Shown piece by piece: positions 23,501-35,238 of a stretch of DNA of 64,000 bases. Each line of letters starts with the position of its first letter. Position 1 is the stretch's first letter. The DNA lies in contig WBMV01006503.1 in assembly GCA_013396655.1 (NCBI GenBank), positions 449,896-513,895 on the forward strand, read 5' to 3'. A program made the position numbers and the translations under genes. The notes under the pieces were generated by a model. The model saw only the letters and a list, made by a program, of their open reading frames with translations. It was not told the origin of the DNA and searched no databases. The stretch comes from Campylorhamphus procurvoides (taxonomy: Eukaryota; Chordata; Aves; Passeriformes; Dendrocolaptidae).

Positions 23501-23983
23501 TGGAGTCAGCAGACTAGTAATGTGGTGTTACTGCTTGAAGATGAACAACTCATTTGACTGTGTATCTTTCTGCGGTCCCTACTGCTACTCTCAGAAGCAA
23601 GCAAAAGAGGAGAATAACCATTTCATGGGCACACCTGATTGTTGTGATGCTCAACGTTTGGTACTGGATGCAAAACTGCCCTTATAACAATAAAACAGAA
23701 GTATCATTAAATGCCTCTTTACAGTGGAGAGTAGGAGAAATTTCTGGCTTTGGAAAGAAAATCATTCTTTTTGAGCACCCTGAGCCCAACCTTCTTCACT
23801 GTTCTGAAAAATAGCGGTGCTGCTTGTGTCAATTGCTAAGAATACTAGGTTGCCAGTGACAGTCTTCAATTCCCTATTTTTTTAGTAAAGACAGCAACAA
23901 CAGCACAGTCGTCTGTATTGTCCTAACTATCTGCATCAGACTTGAGTTAACAGAGACACTTCTGAATTTTGAGGGGAAGACCC
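17519..23983. other. Intergenic DNA, no gene recognised
   Basis: AT-rich non-coding sequence. The longest open frames (about 60-100 codons around 17.6, 19.0-19.6 and 23.6 kb) overlap one another on both strands and resemble no protein I know. No complete repeat was recognised. Confidence 0.6.
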
Positions 23984-24636
23984 TGTTGTGATCTGTGGTG
24001 TGGGATTTTATGATATGAAGTTCTGGAGGGGTGACGCAGGCCTGTTCGGGAGAAAAGGAAGGACCACTCCGCGAGGGGATAAGGTGCAAAATGGCCGTTT
24101 ATTAAAATGGGAGCCCGGCTTATAAAGGGTAGGGCAGAGAAGGGACTAGAACAGGGGTGGAGTCTAGGGAGGAGTTAGGGCAGGCCTACATCAACTAAGG
24201 AAAAAAGAGGGAAGGGCGTTTCCTAATAAGGGTAGGTCTGGGAGGAGTAAGGGAGTGGCCAGTCGTATGGAACTGGGAGACATGTCCTTGTCAAGGACAC
24301 TGGCTGGCCAATAGGGGAAAACCCCGAGCCCGGGAGACAAACAGCCAATGGGGAATGAGTAACTGGGGAAAATTGGGGTACAGAGAACCAATCGGAACAT
24401 TAGAATATACAAAGATAATCATTACTTATCTATTACATATAACACTTGCCAATACTACGGTATCTTGCTTATATTAAATATGAACATTAACTCTATTAAC
24501 GACTAGACAGAAACTTGTCAGTCCATGAGTTCATCTGATGGAGTTTCTCATTCTTTCTGTTAGAATTCGATCTTTTTTGTTCTTCTTCTTTCTGTCTCAT
24601 TCCCCTTGTGGATTTCCTGTTATCCTCAACGCAACA
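23984..24636 (-). mobile_element. Retroviral LTR-like element (probable solo LTR)
   Basis: The ends are TGTTG (23984) and CAACA (ending 24636), perfect 5-bp inverted repeats for a ~653-bp LTR. On the minus strand a TATA-type CTTTATAAG lies at 24127-24119, and AATAAA at 24103-24098 follows only about 20 bases downstream. The poly(A) signal would therefore lie in U3 with a short R, an arrangement known in alpha- and beta-retroviral LTRs. Local composition is GC-richer, with CpG-bearing segments unlike the AT-rich flanks, which suggests a fairly recent insertion. No gag, pol or env sequence is next to it. No target-site duplication could be read, so the exact ends are provisional. Confidence 0.65.
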
Positions 24637-25096
24637 GAGGGGGAAAGGGAAAGAAGCAAATGTGGATTTTTGTTAGGGAGTTAAATCTGTGGATGATGGA
24701 ATATGCTCCTTTGAAACTACCTTGATCATGCTTGTTTGCCATGTCCTTAAATCAGTGCTTAGCCAGTATGGTATAGATTCAGCAGAGGAAGCCTTAGTAA
24801 ACTCAACCATCAGGCCAGAAGTATGAGAGCTAGTGAGGCAGTGCAGTCCTTCTGCCTGTTTTTTTCAATTCAATCAAATCATTTTGTGTTTTTCTGCCTC
24901 CACTGTTTTGACAGGGATTGAACCACAAGTCCTTACATTTTCCTGTCTAATTTTTCCTTTTCAGTTAATAACTGTTACAAAGATAAGAGAACATCTACTC
25001 AGCTGAACTGTGAGATGTTATTTCAAAAGATCACAGAGAGTTATGGTCTTGAAAAGTTACCTCTCTCATCCTCATGGCTCAGGTTTGATGCAGTGG
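24637..25096. other. Intergenic DNA
   Basis: Non-coding AT-rich stretch between the LTR-like element and a T/G-rich tract. Nothing recognised in it. Confidence 0.6.
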
Positions 25097-25192
25097 TGTT
25101 TTTTTTTGTTTGTTTTTTGGGGTTTTTTTTTGTTTGTTTGGTTTGGGGTTTTTTTTTTGGTTGTTTTTGTTTGTTTTTTTTTAGTTTTTTAT
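25097..25192 (+). repeat. T/G-rich low-complexity tract
   Basis: About 95 bases made almost only of T runs broken by G, GG and GGGG. It produces a spurious Phe/Val/Gly/Cys-rich open frame. Several G runs are short and widely spaced. Confidence 0.9.
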
Positions 25193-25544
25193 TTGTGACC
25201 AAGTATAAAAGCCACAGATTTCGAAGGGAAAGGGATTTGAAGTCCAGTTTGACTGGAGTTGTATCTCACCTATCATTTTTTCCCCCCACAGAACATGTAT
25301 GTGAGCTGCTTATTCAAACACGTTACACTATATACTTGCAAGCTGAGTACATCACTTGATGCCTATTAAGTAAATTCCCATGGTAAACTGTGACTGAAAG
25401 GGGAGAAGCGAGTGAAGACCTGGAAAATTCATGAATAGCCTCATTGACCTAGAGGTACAGATCTCTGAACAGGCAAATGAAGAAGTGCACAGTGTAGGTC
25501 AGTACCTGCTCACAACAGTCATTCATACATGTGTCAGAACACAA

Positions 25545-26215
25545 AATCACAGAATCACAGAATATGCTGAGTTGGAAGAGATCCATAAGAATAATCAAGT
25601 CCAACTCAGCCTTGCACAGGATCACCCAGAAGAGTCACACAATGTGCCCAAGGGTATTGTCCAAATACTTCTTGGATGCTGTCAGCCTTGGTGCTGTGAT
25701 GACTTCCAGTGTCCAACCACCCTCTGGGTGAAGAACCTTCTCCTAATATCCAATCTAAACCTCCCCTGACACAACTTTAGGCCATTCCCTTGGTTCCTGT
25801 TGCTGGTCACCACAGAGAAGAGATCAGTGCCTGTCCCTTCTCTTCCTCTCATATGGAAGTTGTAGAGACTGCAATGAGGTCTCCCCTCAGTCTTCAGGGC
25901 ACTGCTGACTCATTCAACTTGTCATAGACCAGCACACCCAGGTCCCTTTCCGTGGCACTGCTTTCCAGTGTCTCATTCCCCAGTCTGTACAAACATCCAG
26001 GGTTGCCCCTTCCCAGATGCAGAAACCAGCACTTTTCCTTGTTGAATCTCATATGGTTGGTGATTGCCCAGTCCTCTAATTTGTCGAAGTATCTCTGCAG
26101 GGCTTCGTTGCCTATGAAGGATTGAACAGCTCCTCCCAGTTTTGTATCATCTGAAAACGTGCTCAGTATCCCTTCCAGTCCTGTGTCCAAGTCTGTCCAC
26201 TTCCTCCCACACACT
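25545..26215 (-). mobile_element. CR1 LINE, 5'-truncated
   Basis: Read on the minus strand, this has the C-terminal part of the CR1 ORF2 reverse transcriptase, then the 3' UTR, and ends in the CR1 tail octamers (atcacagaatcacagaat on the + strand at 25546-25563). The 3' UTR is of the same subfamily as the copy at 31793-32115: both share the segment around GGGCACATTGTGTGACTC. 5' truncation is normal for CR1. Similarity fades around 26210-26260, so the left end of the element in its own orientation is approximate. A separate CR1 tail in the opposite orientation follows at 26400. Confidence 0.9.
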
Positions 26216-26259
26216 TTGTTTCTGAAGCTGTCACCATGGATTAATCCTCTTCCATGCAC
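25894..26259 (-). pseudogene. CR1 ORF2 reverse transcriptase fragment
   Basis: A 121-codon open stretch contains the end of the reverse transcriptase palm. The catalytic motif reads FSDD (residues 35-38, bases 26146-26157) and is followed by TKLGG and KLEDWAITNHMRFN. The two catalytic Asp are intact, while the residue before them is Ser where CR1 copies usually have Ala. Upstream fingers and the endonuclease are missing, so it is a dead fragment. The Met at 26259 is not a real start, and the first ~20 residues do not look like CR1. Confidence 0.85.
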
Positions 26260-26399
26260 TTCAAACCTCAGCCTGGACTGTCTTGACTATCAATTTTTCT
26301 GTCTACTGTGTAAACTTAGACAGAAGTTAGTTGAGGTCAGCAGGATAGTGTGAGAAGAAAGACTCATTTTCTTTTGAGTATATTGGATATTCACTAAAG

Positions 26400-26456
26400 A
26401 GTTGGACTAAATGATCCTTGTGGGTCCCTGCCAACTCAGAATAATCTGTGACTCCA
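26400..26456 (+). mobile_element. CR1 3' end fragment
   Basis: The sequence gttggactaaatgatccttg, then tgggtccctgccaactcag, then an aataatctgtgactc tail is the final ~55 bases of a CR1 3' UTR on the + strand. It points away from the minus-strand copy ending about 180 bp earlier, so these are two separate insertions. Confidence 0.85.
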
Positions 26457-29400
26457 TGAACATTTAAAGGATATTTCTACTTGCCCGTCTAATTAAAGCC
26501 ATCTTTTATTGTTACACAACTATGCAAGAAATTAAGAAGGATTCAGGAGAACTATTCTAAGTAGAGAACATAGCAAGAAGACTTTATTTTTCAGTGGAAA
26601 AAATCCGCCCCCCCCACCCCACCCCCAAATCTTGTTTTCTTTTTTAATTATTATTATTATTTGGGGGAAGAATTACATTTTGTCCACATATTTTGCAACA
26701 TGTAGGTAATGGTTTTGTACCACAATTGATACTTCAGAAGACAGGAGCAGATTTCTAGCTGTATCAGCAAATCCTTTTTTTGGGGGGCTAATTCTGCGAC
26801 TGCCTCATTTTTAATAGGGAAGCTTTATTTTGGAAAACCAAGTTGCACAGAGTACAAGCCTACATATTCATATTTTAATAAAGACATTCTTCTCATGCTT
26901 GAAGCTTGTTTAAACCTATAATTGAAGTCTGGATTTTTTAGATTGATGCTGGAACAGAAACTGGATATAAGCTCTAGCCATGATGTAACCAAAGATCGCT
27001 GATCTCAGGGAAAAAAAATCTTCTCTTCTAAATTTGGTCAATGGTAAGCCCACTGTGAGCCAATATATATATATACAATATTAATGAGACCTTTCCTGCT
27101 AGCTAGGGAACTTACAAGTTGTAACAGTGTACTTGGCTGCTGTCTATCGGACTAGAGGTCTTTTCTCTACCGGTTAGAGGAAAAATATATATTTTTCTTT
27201 TTTATTTTTTTCTTTTTCAGTTCTACATAAGACAAAGTAACTCACAGACATGCATTCCTGTATTATTTTTCCTGTGTAATTATTTCAGTATGGCTCCCCT
27301 CCTTTTATCTGAACTTTATTTTCATATATGCTTCATAACTTACCAGCAGTTACAGGTTTAATTCCATGTGACCTCCATGACAGGGTTTGTTGGGGTTGTT
27401 TCTGCTGGCAGCTCTCTCTTGAAGAGATGTTCCAGTGCACAGAGGAGAGCATCAGGTGAGGTTGTGCGGTTTACACCTTGTGTGGCCAGTGAGTGGAGAC
27501 AGATCAGTTTTTCAGCAAGGAATATAGTTTTCTTCCTCATTGTATACCTTGAATAGCATAGTCCTATTTGTTAGATGTGCTGAGTGTCTGCAATCTTTAT
27601 CTTTACGCGTCAACATCTACAAAAAAGGGGCCTTTAAGCTTTCTAAACTGTGTGCTGTCTAGTGTTTGTGTACACTTTGTGCAGTGGAAATACTAATAAT
27701 TTGTAAACAGCAGTCAGGGACAGGGAAAGTGACCATGCATGTCCTCATTGCTCAGGAGAATGGGCTTTGAATAACTACAATATAGCATTACAACTAATGC
27801 TAGTGTTGTGAAATTTTTCCTTTCTAGACTGTCATTCAAAATCTTTCTGGTTCACAAGCACTTGAATTCCATTGTGGTTTGTCATTAACACTGTCTGGGG
27901 GGAAAAAACCCAAAGGCTTCAAGAGTATGAAAAGACCTATGCTATGCATATGCTAATGGTGAGATTTTAGTTGGTTTTTAACCCTTCATGGGAGGATGGT
28001 GCTGAGCTGCAATTGCTATGAGAGTCAGGCTCAGAATTTCCTGAATATTGTGGGTTTCAGTTCTCAAGGATAATAGTGTGGTTTTTTGTGCTGAATGTTG
28101 AGTATGTAGGCGACTGCTCTTCCTTTATACTGATGGAAATAGTCTACTATACATAATGAGTAACATTCAACCCACTCTCCAAAGTACCAGAGCTTTCCTG
28201 GATCTCAGATTGTCAAGGTTTATTGCAGGCAGTCCAAGACCAGAGAGTTCAATTAGAAAATTAACTTATATGTTATTTTACCATATTAGAGAGTTGATTT
28301 CCTTCCAATTTGAAACAGATGATACATTGTTATAAAGGCTTGGGGTTGCACTTAATATTTGCCTATAAAAGAAGTAAAGACATACAAGACTTTTCCGCTA
28401 CATTGGGTTAGGGTTTTAAAAATAATATACTTTTTACAAGCCTAACTGCAGTTTTTATTCCTTTGAGTCACGTGTGCTTGGTGGAAACCATGTACTTTCA
28501 GTGTTTCTCAAAGCATAAAATGTGCAATAAAAATTTTTAAAAGAATTTTTACTATGTTTAGCTTTGTAAGGGAAAAAAATTAGTAAGTTTAATCTAATGT
28601 CATAAAATGTTGTGGTTTTCAGGTAATTTGTAATCCAGAAACTTTTAATATTGTTGGCTAAATGGTAACAGAAAATTAAGCAAGAAGGGACACTGAAAAA
28701 TTACTGGGATTACATTTTGTGTGGCTAAATACTGACTATTAAAATGTTTGTACTTCAAATAAAGTGGTGTGACTGTGGGCTCACCAAATATCTAAGCTGC
28801 ACCTATATGTTTCTAAATGCTTGAATAGTTAATTAAATGGACCTCCCACCTAGGTGACTTTGCTTCTGTAGGTGGCACCAAGAAGGAACAGATAAAGGAA
28901 GAAGAACCCTTGGGCAGAAACAGCATCAGAAGAAGGTTCAGTAGGAGCTCCTAAGGACAATGTACCATCCAGAAACCTTTTTTCTGAGAACAGTCGGAAG
29001 AGCAGTCCTACACAGCTTCTAGACTGCAGTGTGTTTGCCCATATGGTTCTCTTTTTCAGATGCAAGTCAGTATTTCTGCAGGGGCTCATGCAAGCAGGCA
29101 ACTGTGGATCCGACCTATGCTTGAATATGGTTGTTTTTTCTTTTTTTGGAAGGGGAGCACGGGGGTGTCAGTTTTTACTGCTTTTCTACAATGTGGCATG
29201 TCAGCCAGCACAAACAATTCTAGGATTTATTAAGAATATACATAGACTGATTGTTGACAGCTTTCTGTAGGAAGCAATGACATGAATAGGGGTCCGAGTA
29301 GATGCTTAGAAGATATGGTGAGAAAAGAGAGAGAAAACTTTTTCTCTAGGCCTTAACACATGTAAGGCCAGTTATATTTATAAAGTAGCTGAGTGGATTA

Positions 29401-30468
29401 ACTATCTGAGGGACAGTGCTCATAATGTTACCTTTTGGGGATAGAATAAAAAGATATTTCAAATAGGAGGCAGACACATAGAGTCCCAGGCTTTTGTGGA
29501 ATAACTCCAGAAGAGTTTGTTTGAATCTTTACTTCTTTACTTCATCTCTATGTCCCAAGAGTGAATTCAGTAACAGAATAACCTCATGATACAGAGCATG
29601 CAGCACTTGGTGGCATATTATGAAAATAAAAATAACTTCATATCGAAAGCACTTTCCTTATTTTCTCCCACAGCCACAATATCTGTCTGCAAATTTTATT
29701 TCACTTGAGGAGTTCAGATTACCAGCCTTCCAGCACTTTTTACCAGTTCTATCAAAAAACAATCCTGGGTTTTATCAGTTAATAAATGACTAGAGTACTT
29801 TTAATAAGGGACCCTGAGAAGCCAAAAAGGATGGAAAAAGAGATCAGGGAAAATTATCAATCTGTTGAGGCTATAATGTTACCAGATCCAAAGAAGAAAA
29901 TAAATCTTGATGCCACTTTTTGGACAACAGTAACAAGTTTGATGGAATTCTGATCAATCCTTCTGTAAGAGTTACTCAAGTTCAATTTGGTGCTTTCCAC
30001 TTCTGAGACACGCTGGAAACAGGCAGTTTTAAATAACAGGCTTGAAGTATGCACTCTTACTAATCCAAGCAGTTACACATGCACATCAAAATAGTAAAAT
30101 CCAAAAAAAAATCAGTTACCACAGCTTTGCATCCAGGAGGGAGAAATTAAATGCTTTTATATGATATTAGAATGGCAGAAGTGTTTGAGTTTTAGTTTTC
30201 CTCTTTCCTACCAAGAAAAGTACATACAAAACTGTTAAATAAGGGAATGGTGTTTCCCTAAGTTTCCCTGGTGTTTCTTCATATAGTCATTCTTTTTAAG
30301 GTTTTTGGTGAGGTTCATGTTTTCCAGAAAGAAAGCAGCAGTGCCTCTGTTATAACCAGAGAACATACCATAGACCTTGGTAACAGAACCATTTCACTGG
30401 ATATCACTTAATGTATCATATCAGAAAGGAGAACAGAATTTGTTCTGTGCACTTCTGTCCTTCAGAAG
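26457..30468. other. Intergenic DNA, no gene recognised
   Basis: AT-rich non-coding DNA with a C-rich run at 26606-26627, a TTA run near 26648 and a short TA run near 27063-27075. No coding sequence or recognisable transposon. Confidence 0.6.
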
Positions 30469-30688
30469 GAATCCAGTTGTCCCTTACAATAGGGAGCCCT
30501 TGGGAAATAATACACCCATTGTTATAAGAGCTAAGACGAAACTACTGCAAGCTTGATGAGATCCCATGCTCTCTAATTTGTTTGCAATAATCAGCCTTTC
30601 CTTGTCCACCTGCATGGGGGTTACTGAAAAGAGTGAGACAAGAATTTTCACTGCAGAGGAGTGTAAGGGAAGTGAATCCAGTTGTCCC
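30469..30688. repeat. 15-bp direct repeats bracketing a 190-bp segment
   Basis: GAATCCAGTTGTCCC occurs at 30469-30483 and again, identical, at 30674-30688. Just inside them, CCCTTACA (30481-30488) and TGTAAGGG (30662-30669) are exact inverted repeats. The layout resembles a short insertion with target duplication, but on the right four bases separate the inverted from the direct repeat, and the inner segment matches no family I know. Confidence 0.5.
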
Positions 30689-31792
30689 AAAACAAATTGT
30701 AACGGAGATACTTGGTAAAATTTCTAATCTGTAGTTTCCTCATTTCTACTACTTGCAATCCACCACAAATGAAACACTGATCCAGAAGAACAATGATCCA
30801 GGAAACACAGAATAGGTCTATAAACTGTTCACCAGTGGGATCTGTACCTTCAGACTGCAGAATAGTGCTGGCAGCTTCAGGTTATAATTATTCCTCCAGA
30901 GAACATGGGATTTTCGTGTTATGGGTAGGCGCTCTAACTTCCTCTGATACCTTGCCGTCTCAGTCTGACTTCTCTCATGACAAAACTTGGTTTTAGGCAG
31001 GGATCTGGCAGCTGGGCAAGTGCAGTCCCTTGAAAACCTGCATGAGACTTCAAGTATATACTGTTTTGTTTTCCCCACATCTGAATTTTTCTAAGGCCCT
31101 CGGATGTAGTCAGTCTGCCTGCAACCAGAGGATGCCATGCTTAGATGAAGAAGTGGTGGCCTGAGGAGACTTGCACTTGGCACTTGCACTCAGGGCTTTT
31201 TTTGCTCTCTGAGAGGTAGCAAAGTCATCTGAGATCTTCAGTGGCTCTTGCAGCAGCAAGCAGCCTTTGTCTGGAGTCACTGCCATTGTTTTAGTCCAAG
31301 AAGGCAGTTTGTATTCTGTTTCAGCCTGTATTTTGTCGGTCATTGGGTATGATTGGCCTGGCTGGTGTGCAAAGATGTGGTTTGCATTTTTTGTACCCTT
31401 GTGTGTTTTTATATCAGCCTGCGAAAAAGTCAGTGCCTTGGCCCTGCTGTTCCATCACATAACTGGAGAAGCAGCTCCACTAAAACTTATACTGAGGCCT
31501 CACTCATTGGAATTTAGAACACAGACAAGCACAGGCTAATTTTTTCTATTGTTCTCTTTTTTTTTGTTGTTGTTTTTTGTTATGATGCAACTTGGAGTAG
31601 AAGACTGTGGTCCTCACACGATTTGCATCATGAAGTGTACAATATACTTAGTGCTAATTTGCCTTCTTCATCCAGACTAGTAAGCCTTCCACCAGCATTC
31701 ACTACATCTGCTCTGCTATTTTCTAGGTTTTAACAGAACAAAATGACAATGATAAGTTTAACTCTATGTTTAATGTTTCTTTAGGACTATTT
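30689..31792. other. Intergenic DNA
   Basis: Non-coding. Contains a T-rich tract at 31555-31580. Open frames of 65-90 codons on both strands overlap and are not recognisable. Confidence 0.6.
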
Positions 31793-32115
31793 AAAAGAGA
31801 GACATCACAACTTTCTCATGAGGGGAAGAAGAGGGACAGGCACTGATGTCTTCTCTGTGGTGACCAGTGATGGGACTTGAGGGAATGGCCTGAAGTCGTG
31901 TCAGGGGAGGTTCAGGTTGGATATTAGAAAAAGGTTTTTCACCCAGACAGTGGTTGGGTACTGGAATAGGGAAGTGGTCACAGCACCAAGGCTGACAGAG
32001 TTCAAGACGCATTTGGACAATAGTCTTGGGCACATTGTGTGACTCTTCTGGGTGGTCCTGTGCAGGCACTCGATATTGTTATGGGTCCCTTCCAACTCAG
32101 TGTATTCTGTGATTT
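31793..32115 (+). mobile_element. CR1 LINE 3' UTR fragment
   Basis: On the + strand this reads the CR1 3' UTR through to gtattctgtgattt. Diagnostic stretches include tcaggggaggttcaggttgg, gggcacattgtgtgactctt and gggtcccttccaactcag. It belongs to the same subfamily as the copy at 25545-26215. No ORF2 remains. A T/A-rich stretch follows at 32115-32150. Confidence 0.9.
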
Positions 32116-32389
32116 ATTTATTTTTTTTTAATTTAAAAAAGGGTGAGATTTTTTTAAGTAAGTGGGAACACCATTCTCCCAATAAAGAGGTGGTTTACAG
32201 GTGTCACAAAGGGCAAGAAGTAACTAATGAGAGAGGTAGTGAAAGAGATCAGTTTCTACTAAAATAAATTCAAACCTGACATAACTTGCCATAAGATAAA
32301 GACATTGTAATATTGTTTTAATGCTTTTTATGATTCTATGAGTTAGCAACTGTAATATATATTCTAGTTCAGAATAGAAGACTGATGCA

Positions 32390-32732
32390 CAATCTTATCA
32401 ATGTCTACAAGTATCTGAAGGGAGGGTGTTGAGAGGATGGAGCCAGGCTCTGCTCTGTAGTCCCAAGACACAGGACAAGAGGTAATGGGCAGAAACTGGA
32501 ACACAGGAAGTTCCACCTGAATATGAGGAACAACTTCTTTACTGTGTGAGTGACCATACACTGGAACAGATTGCCCAGAGCGGGTGTGGAGTCTCCTTCC
32601 CAGGAGAATTCAAAAGCCATCTGGGCACAATCCTCAGTAATGTGCTCTAGGGGATGATGCTTGAGCAGGGAGGTTGGAATGGATGACCTCTAGTGGGCCC
32701 TTCTACCTCAGCCGTTCTGTGATTCTGTGATA
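32390..32732 (+). mobile_element. CR1 LINE 3' fragment, different subfamily
   Basis: The stretches tctacaagtatctgaaggga, ggaacacaggaagttccacc and tggaatggatgacctctagt and the tail ttctgtgattctgtgat identify a CR1 3' UTR on the + strand. It lacks the gggcacattgtgtgac segment of its neighbour, so it belongs to another subfamily. A tatgattctatgag motif at 32329-32342, between the two, may be a further tail remnant. Confidence 0.9.
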
Positions 32733-32859
32733 TTTTAGTAAATATTTTCTGCGTAGAATTATTCTCATGTCAATTAAATCACAGATGTGTTTTTAGTAAA
32801 TGTGGGAGTTAGTTGGTTAAGTGTGAGCTACTGAAAAGAAGAACTTCAGTGCAGATTTG

Positions 32860-33070
32860 TTGAATTTTCTTTGTAGGCTGAAAAATAAAGTGAATATTCC
32901 TTCAGAGCATACTTCCTAGTATTTCATGAGCCAAATGTTGAACAGATGTACTTAAAGTGTGGAAAAATTAAATGAAAGGCACATTTAGGATTTATAGAGT
33001 TGAAAACCAAAAAAACCCCAATGGAAATAAGAATGTTGATGAACAGAAACTATGCTGTTAATACAGAAAT
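32860..33070. repeat. Unclassified dispersed repeat, copy 1
   Basis: This aligns with 38740-38950 at an offset of 5,880. The best core (32907-32953 with 38787-38833) has about 41 of 47 bases identical, including the shared stretch aacagatgtactt. Weaker matches continue through cacatttaggat and gaaact-tatgctg. The family is not recognised; it could be an old transposon or an ancient segmental duplication. Confidence 0.6.
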
Positions 33071-34957
33071 TTTTACTGTAACTTAAAAAAAAGGTTGGTT
33101 TCTAGGTCCCCAAACTGCAATCTGAAATCATATAAACTATGGTTAAAAAAATGGTGCAGCACTCGTTCTGAAAAAGAAAATTTAGCTCTAAAATATGTTT
33201 TTATACTCATTTTAAATTGACAATGACTAGTGAAGCTTCATAAAATTGTACTTCTTCCAAGAATCATGAAATTCATAGAGGTCTGAGAGCTACCCAACAT
33301 TAACTTCTTTCCCCCCACATTTTGGAATCATGCAATTAAGACTACAGATGACCAGAAAAAAACCAGATTTTAATTTACTAGCAACCCCTTGTCACAGCTG
33401 CTGCTGTAAGGAATCAGCACAGTGGGTAAAATGCTCTGCTGGAGTAGTAGTCGTTTTACCCAGGTATGGGAGCATAACAGTGCACCATTTATTTTGGTAA
33501 GACAGGCACATATTTCTAAAATGAGCTGTGGCCTTCATTCAGAAAAAACAACCCTGTTCTGGAAAGCAGCCTCTTTAGACGATCACAGTTACAACAGCTC
33601 CACTGCGGAAAGCATTTGAGCCTGGGACTTTGGGAATTAAACACATGCTTAAGTACTTTTCCTTAATAGGGATACATTTAGACGTGAATTAAGGCTTGCA
33701 TAGACTAGTAAACAAGGGAATTTTCAAACAGTTATCAGCTATCTATATTAAGTAATCCACATAATGAGTGGAACTTTGGAGATTTATATCAACTCTGTCT
33801 TGGGGAAGAGTTTTGACATGAATTTCATTAAAACAACAATGCAATCCAGCAATGTACATTGTGCTTAGGTGAAACAGTGCTGAATATTACTAAGTATTTT
33901 GTCTTATTGCGTGTGCTTCAGACATTTATATTATGAGGTAAAAAGATTTGAGAGAGGAGAACTGGAGCAGGTTTTGGTAATGATTTGAATCCTGGTTTGC
34001 TGCATTTGTTCCTGCCCATTAGACCAATCATTTGTGAACAATTAAAATTTAGGCACCCAAATAAGTGGTTTGGTATTTTACAAAGTGCTGAGGAGCTTTG
34101 TTCAACTGCTATTGTTATGATTAATTTACCAATATGATGAGGCTAGTTCATATTGCCAGTACTGATTTACAGTTTTAAGACCTTTTTTTTTATACTTCAG
34201 GTTTGCTAGGTCCTCAGAGGTGTGGGTAAAAGTTGAATTTTCTTCTGCCTTCACAGTCTGTTGCACCTCATAGGCCTGAAGAGAGAGCAAGCCTGCATTT
34301 GTATCTCTGTGTGTCTAAAGTTTTTGCTGCTAAGTTTGATTGTTCAGCAGATAGGCCAATCAATATCAGAAATGTGGGCTCTGACAAAATGAATTTGGGA
34401 GAGGATATGCTGTATCTAGTGAAGCCCAAGTTGTCGCTGTGGTGGTACTGCTGACAGAAATTGCACTGGACTTCTCAGGTGTTGTGTAGCTCCCCATGTG
34501 ATCACTGTATAGCCAGGAAAGGTGGCTTTTACTCTGTTTATTCCTTAGTCCCTGGCATCTTCTTCAGTACTTGTAACTGTATTCCTACACGCCAGCAGGT
34601 CCAGTGCTTTAGTGAAATGACATGTGATTTCAGTTCTGTTTACCTTTGATTATGTGTTGATTTTTGTTATTCTGAAACAAGGATGAATCCCAGAAACGGT
34701 TAATCAGATCAGTAGAAACTGTTCAGCACCTGCTTTGCTTGAGTTTATCAGAGAACATGGAGATGTGTCCTGTTCGAACCACTGGACCTGATCTTAGAAA
34801 ACTGTATAAAAACAACCTAGCACTGTTAATCATGACAATGTAGACACTTGAATAGAGCAAAATGGCCTTAAGCCAGTAGTTTCTGTAAGTTTCAGTGAAG
34901 AAGAGGAGTTAAAGATCCCTAGAGTGAGGCCGAAGAGTGGAAATGACCACCTAATCC
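33071..34957. other. Intergenic DNA, no gene recognised
   Basis: AT-rich non-coding sequence. No coding sequence, RNA gene or clear repeat recognised up to the LTR that begins at 34958. Confidence 0.6.
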
Positions 34958-35238
34958 TGATGCCAAAAGATTTTGGAAGGCTCCACCCAGACTCTGCCCA
35001 GACTCTGCTTAGTCATTAATATGCATGATCAGATGTTGTAATCTTATTACTATGCAAAATTGTATATGGTAATCATGTAGTGAAATGTATAAAATGGCTT
35101 ATTTTGCACTTTTGATTTGAAGCTAGTTTGTCCAGTATGAGCTGGCTAGCTTTCCAGCACTGCTTGAATAAATACCTTTGCTGCTAAAAGAACAAACTCT
35201 CTTAACAGTTCCTTTAATACAGAGATCTTTTGGCATCA
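34958..35238 (+). mobile_element. Compact solo LTR of an endogenous retrovirus
   Basis: The element begins TGATGCCAAAAGAT (34958-34971) and ends ATCTTTTGGCATCA (35225-35238), a perfect 14-bp terminal inverted repeat with retroviral TG...CA ends. Internally a TATA box (TATAAAA, 35088-35094) is followed 79 bases later by AATAAA (35167-35172), the order expected of U3-R-U5 on the + strand. At 281 bp it is short for an LTR. No internal retroviral genes adjoin, so it is a solo LTR or a very small non-autonomous element. Flanks are atcc and attc (3 of 4 match), a possible decayed target duplication. A tandem copy of an 11-bp ccagactctgc-type unit lies near 34986-35008. Confidence 0.85.

Noticed and set aside
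25015..25359. 114-codon Phe/Val/Gly-rich open frame
   Set aside because: It comes from the T/G low-complexity tract, not a gene.
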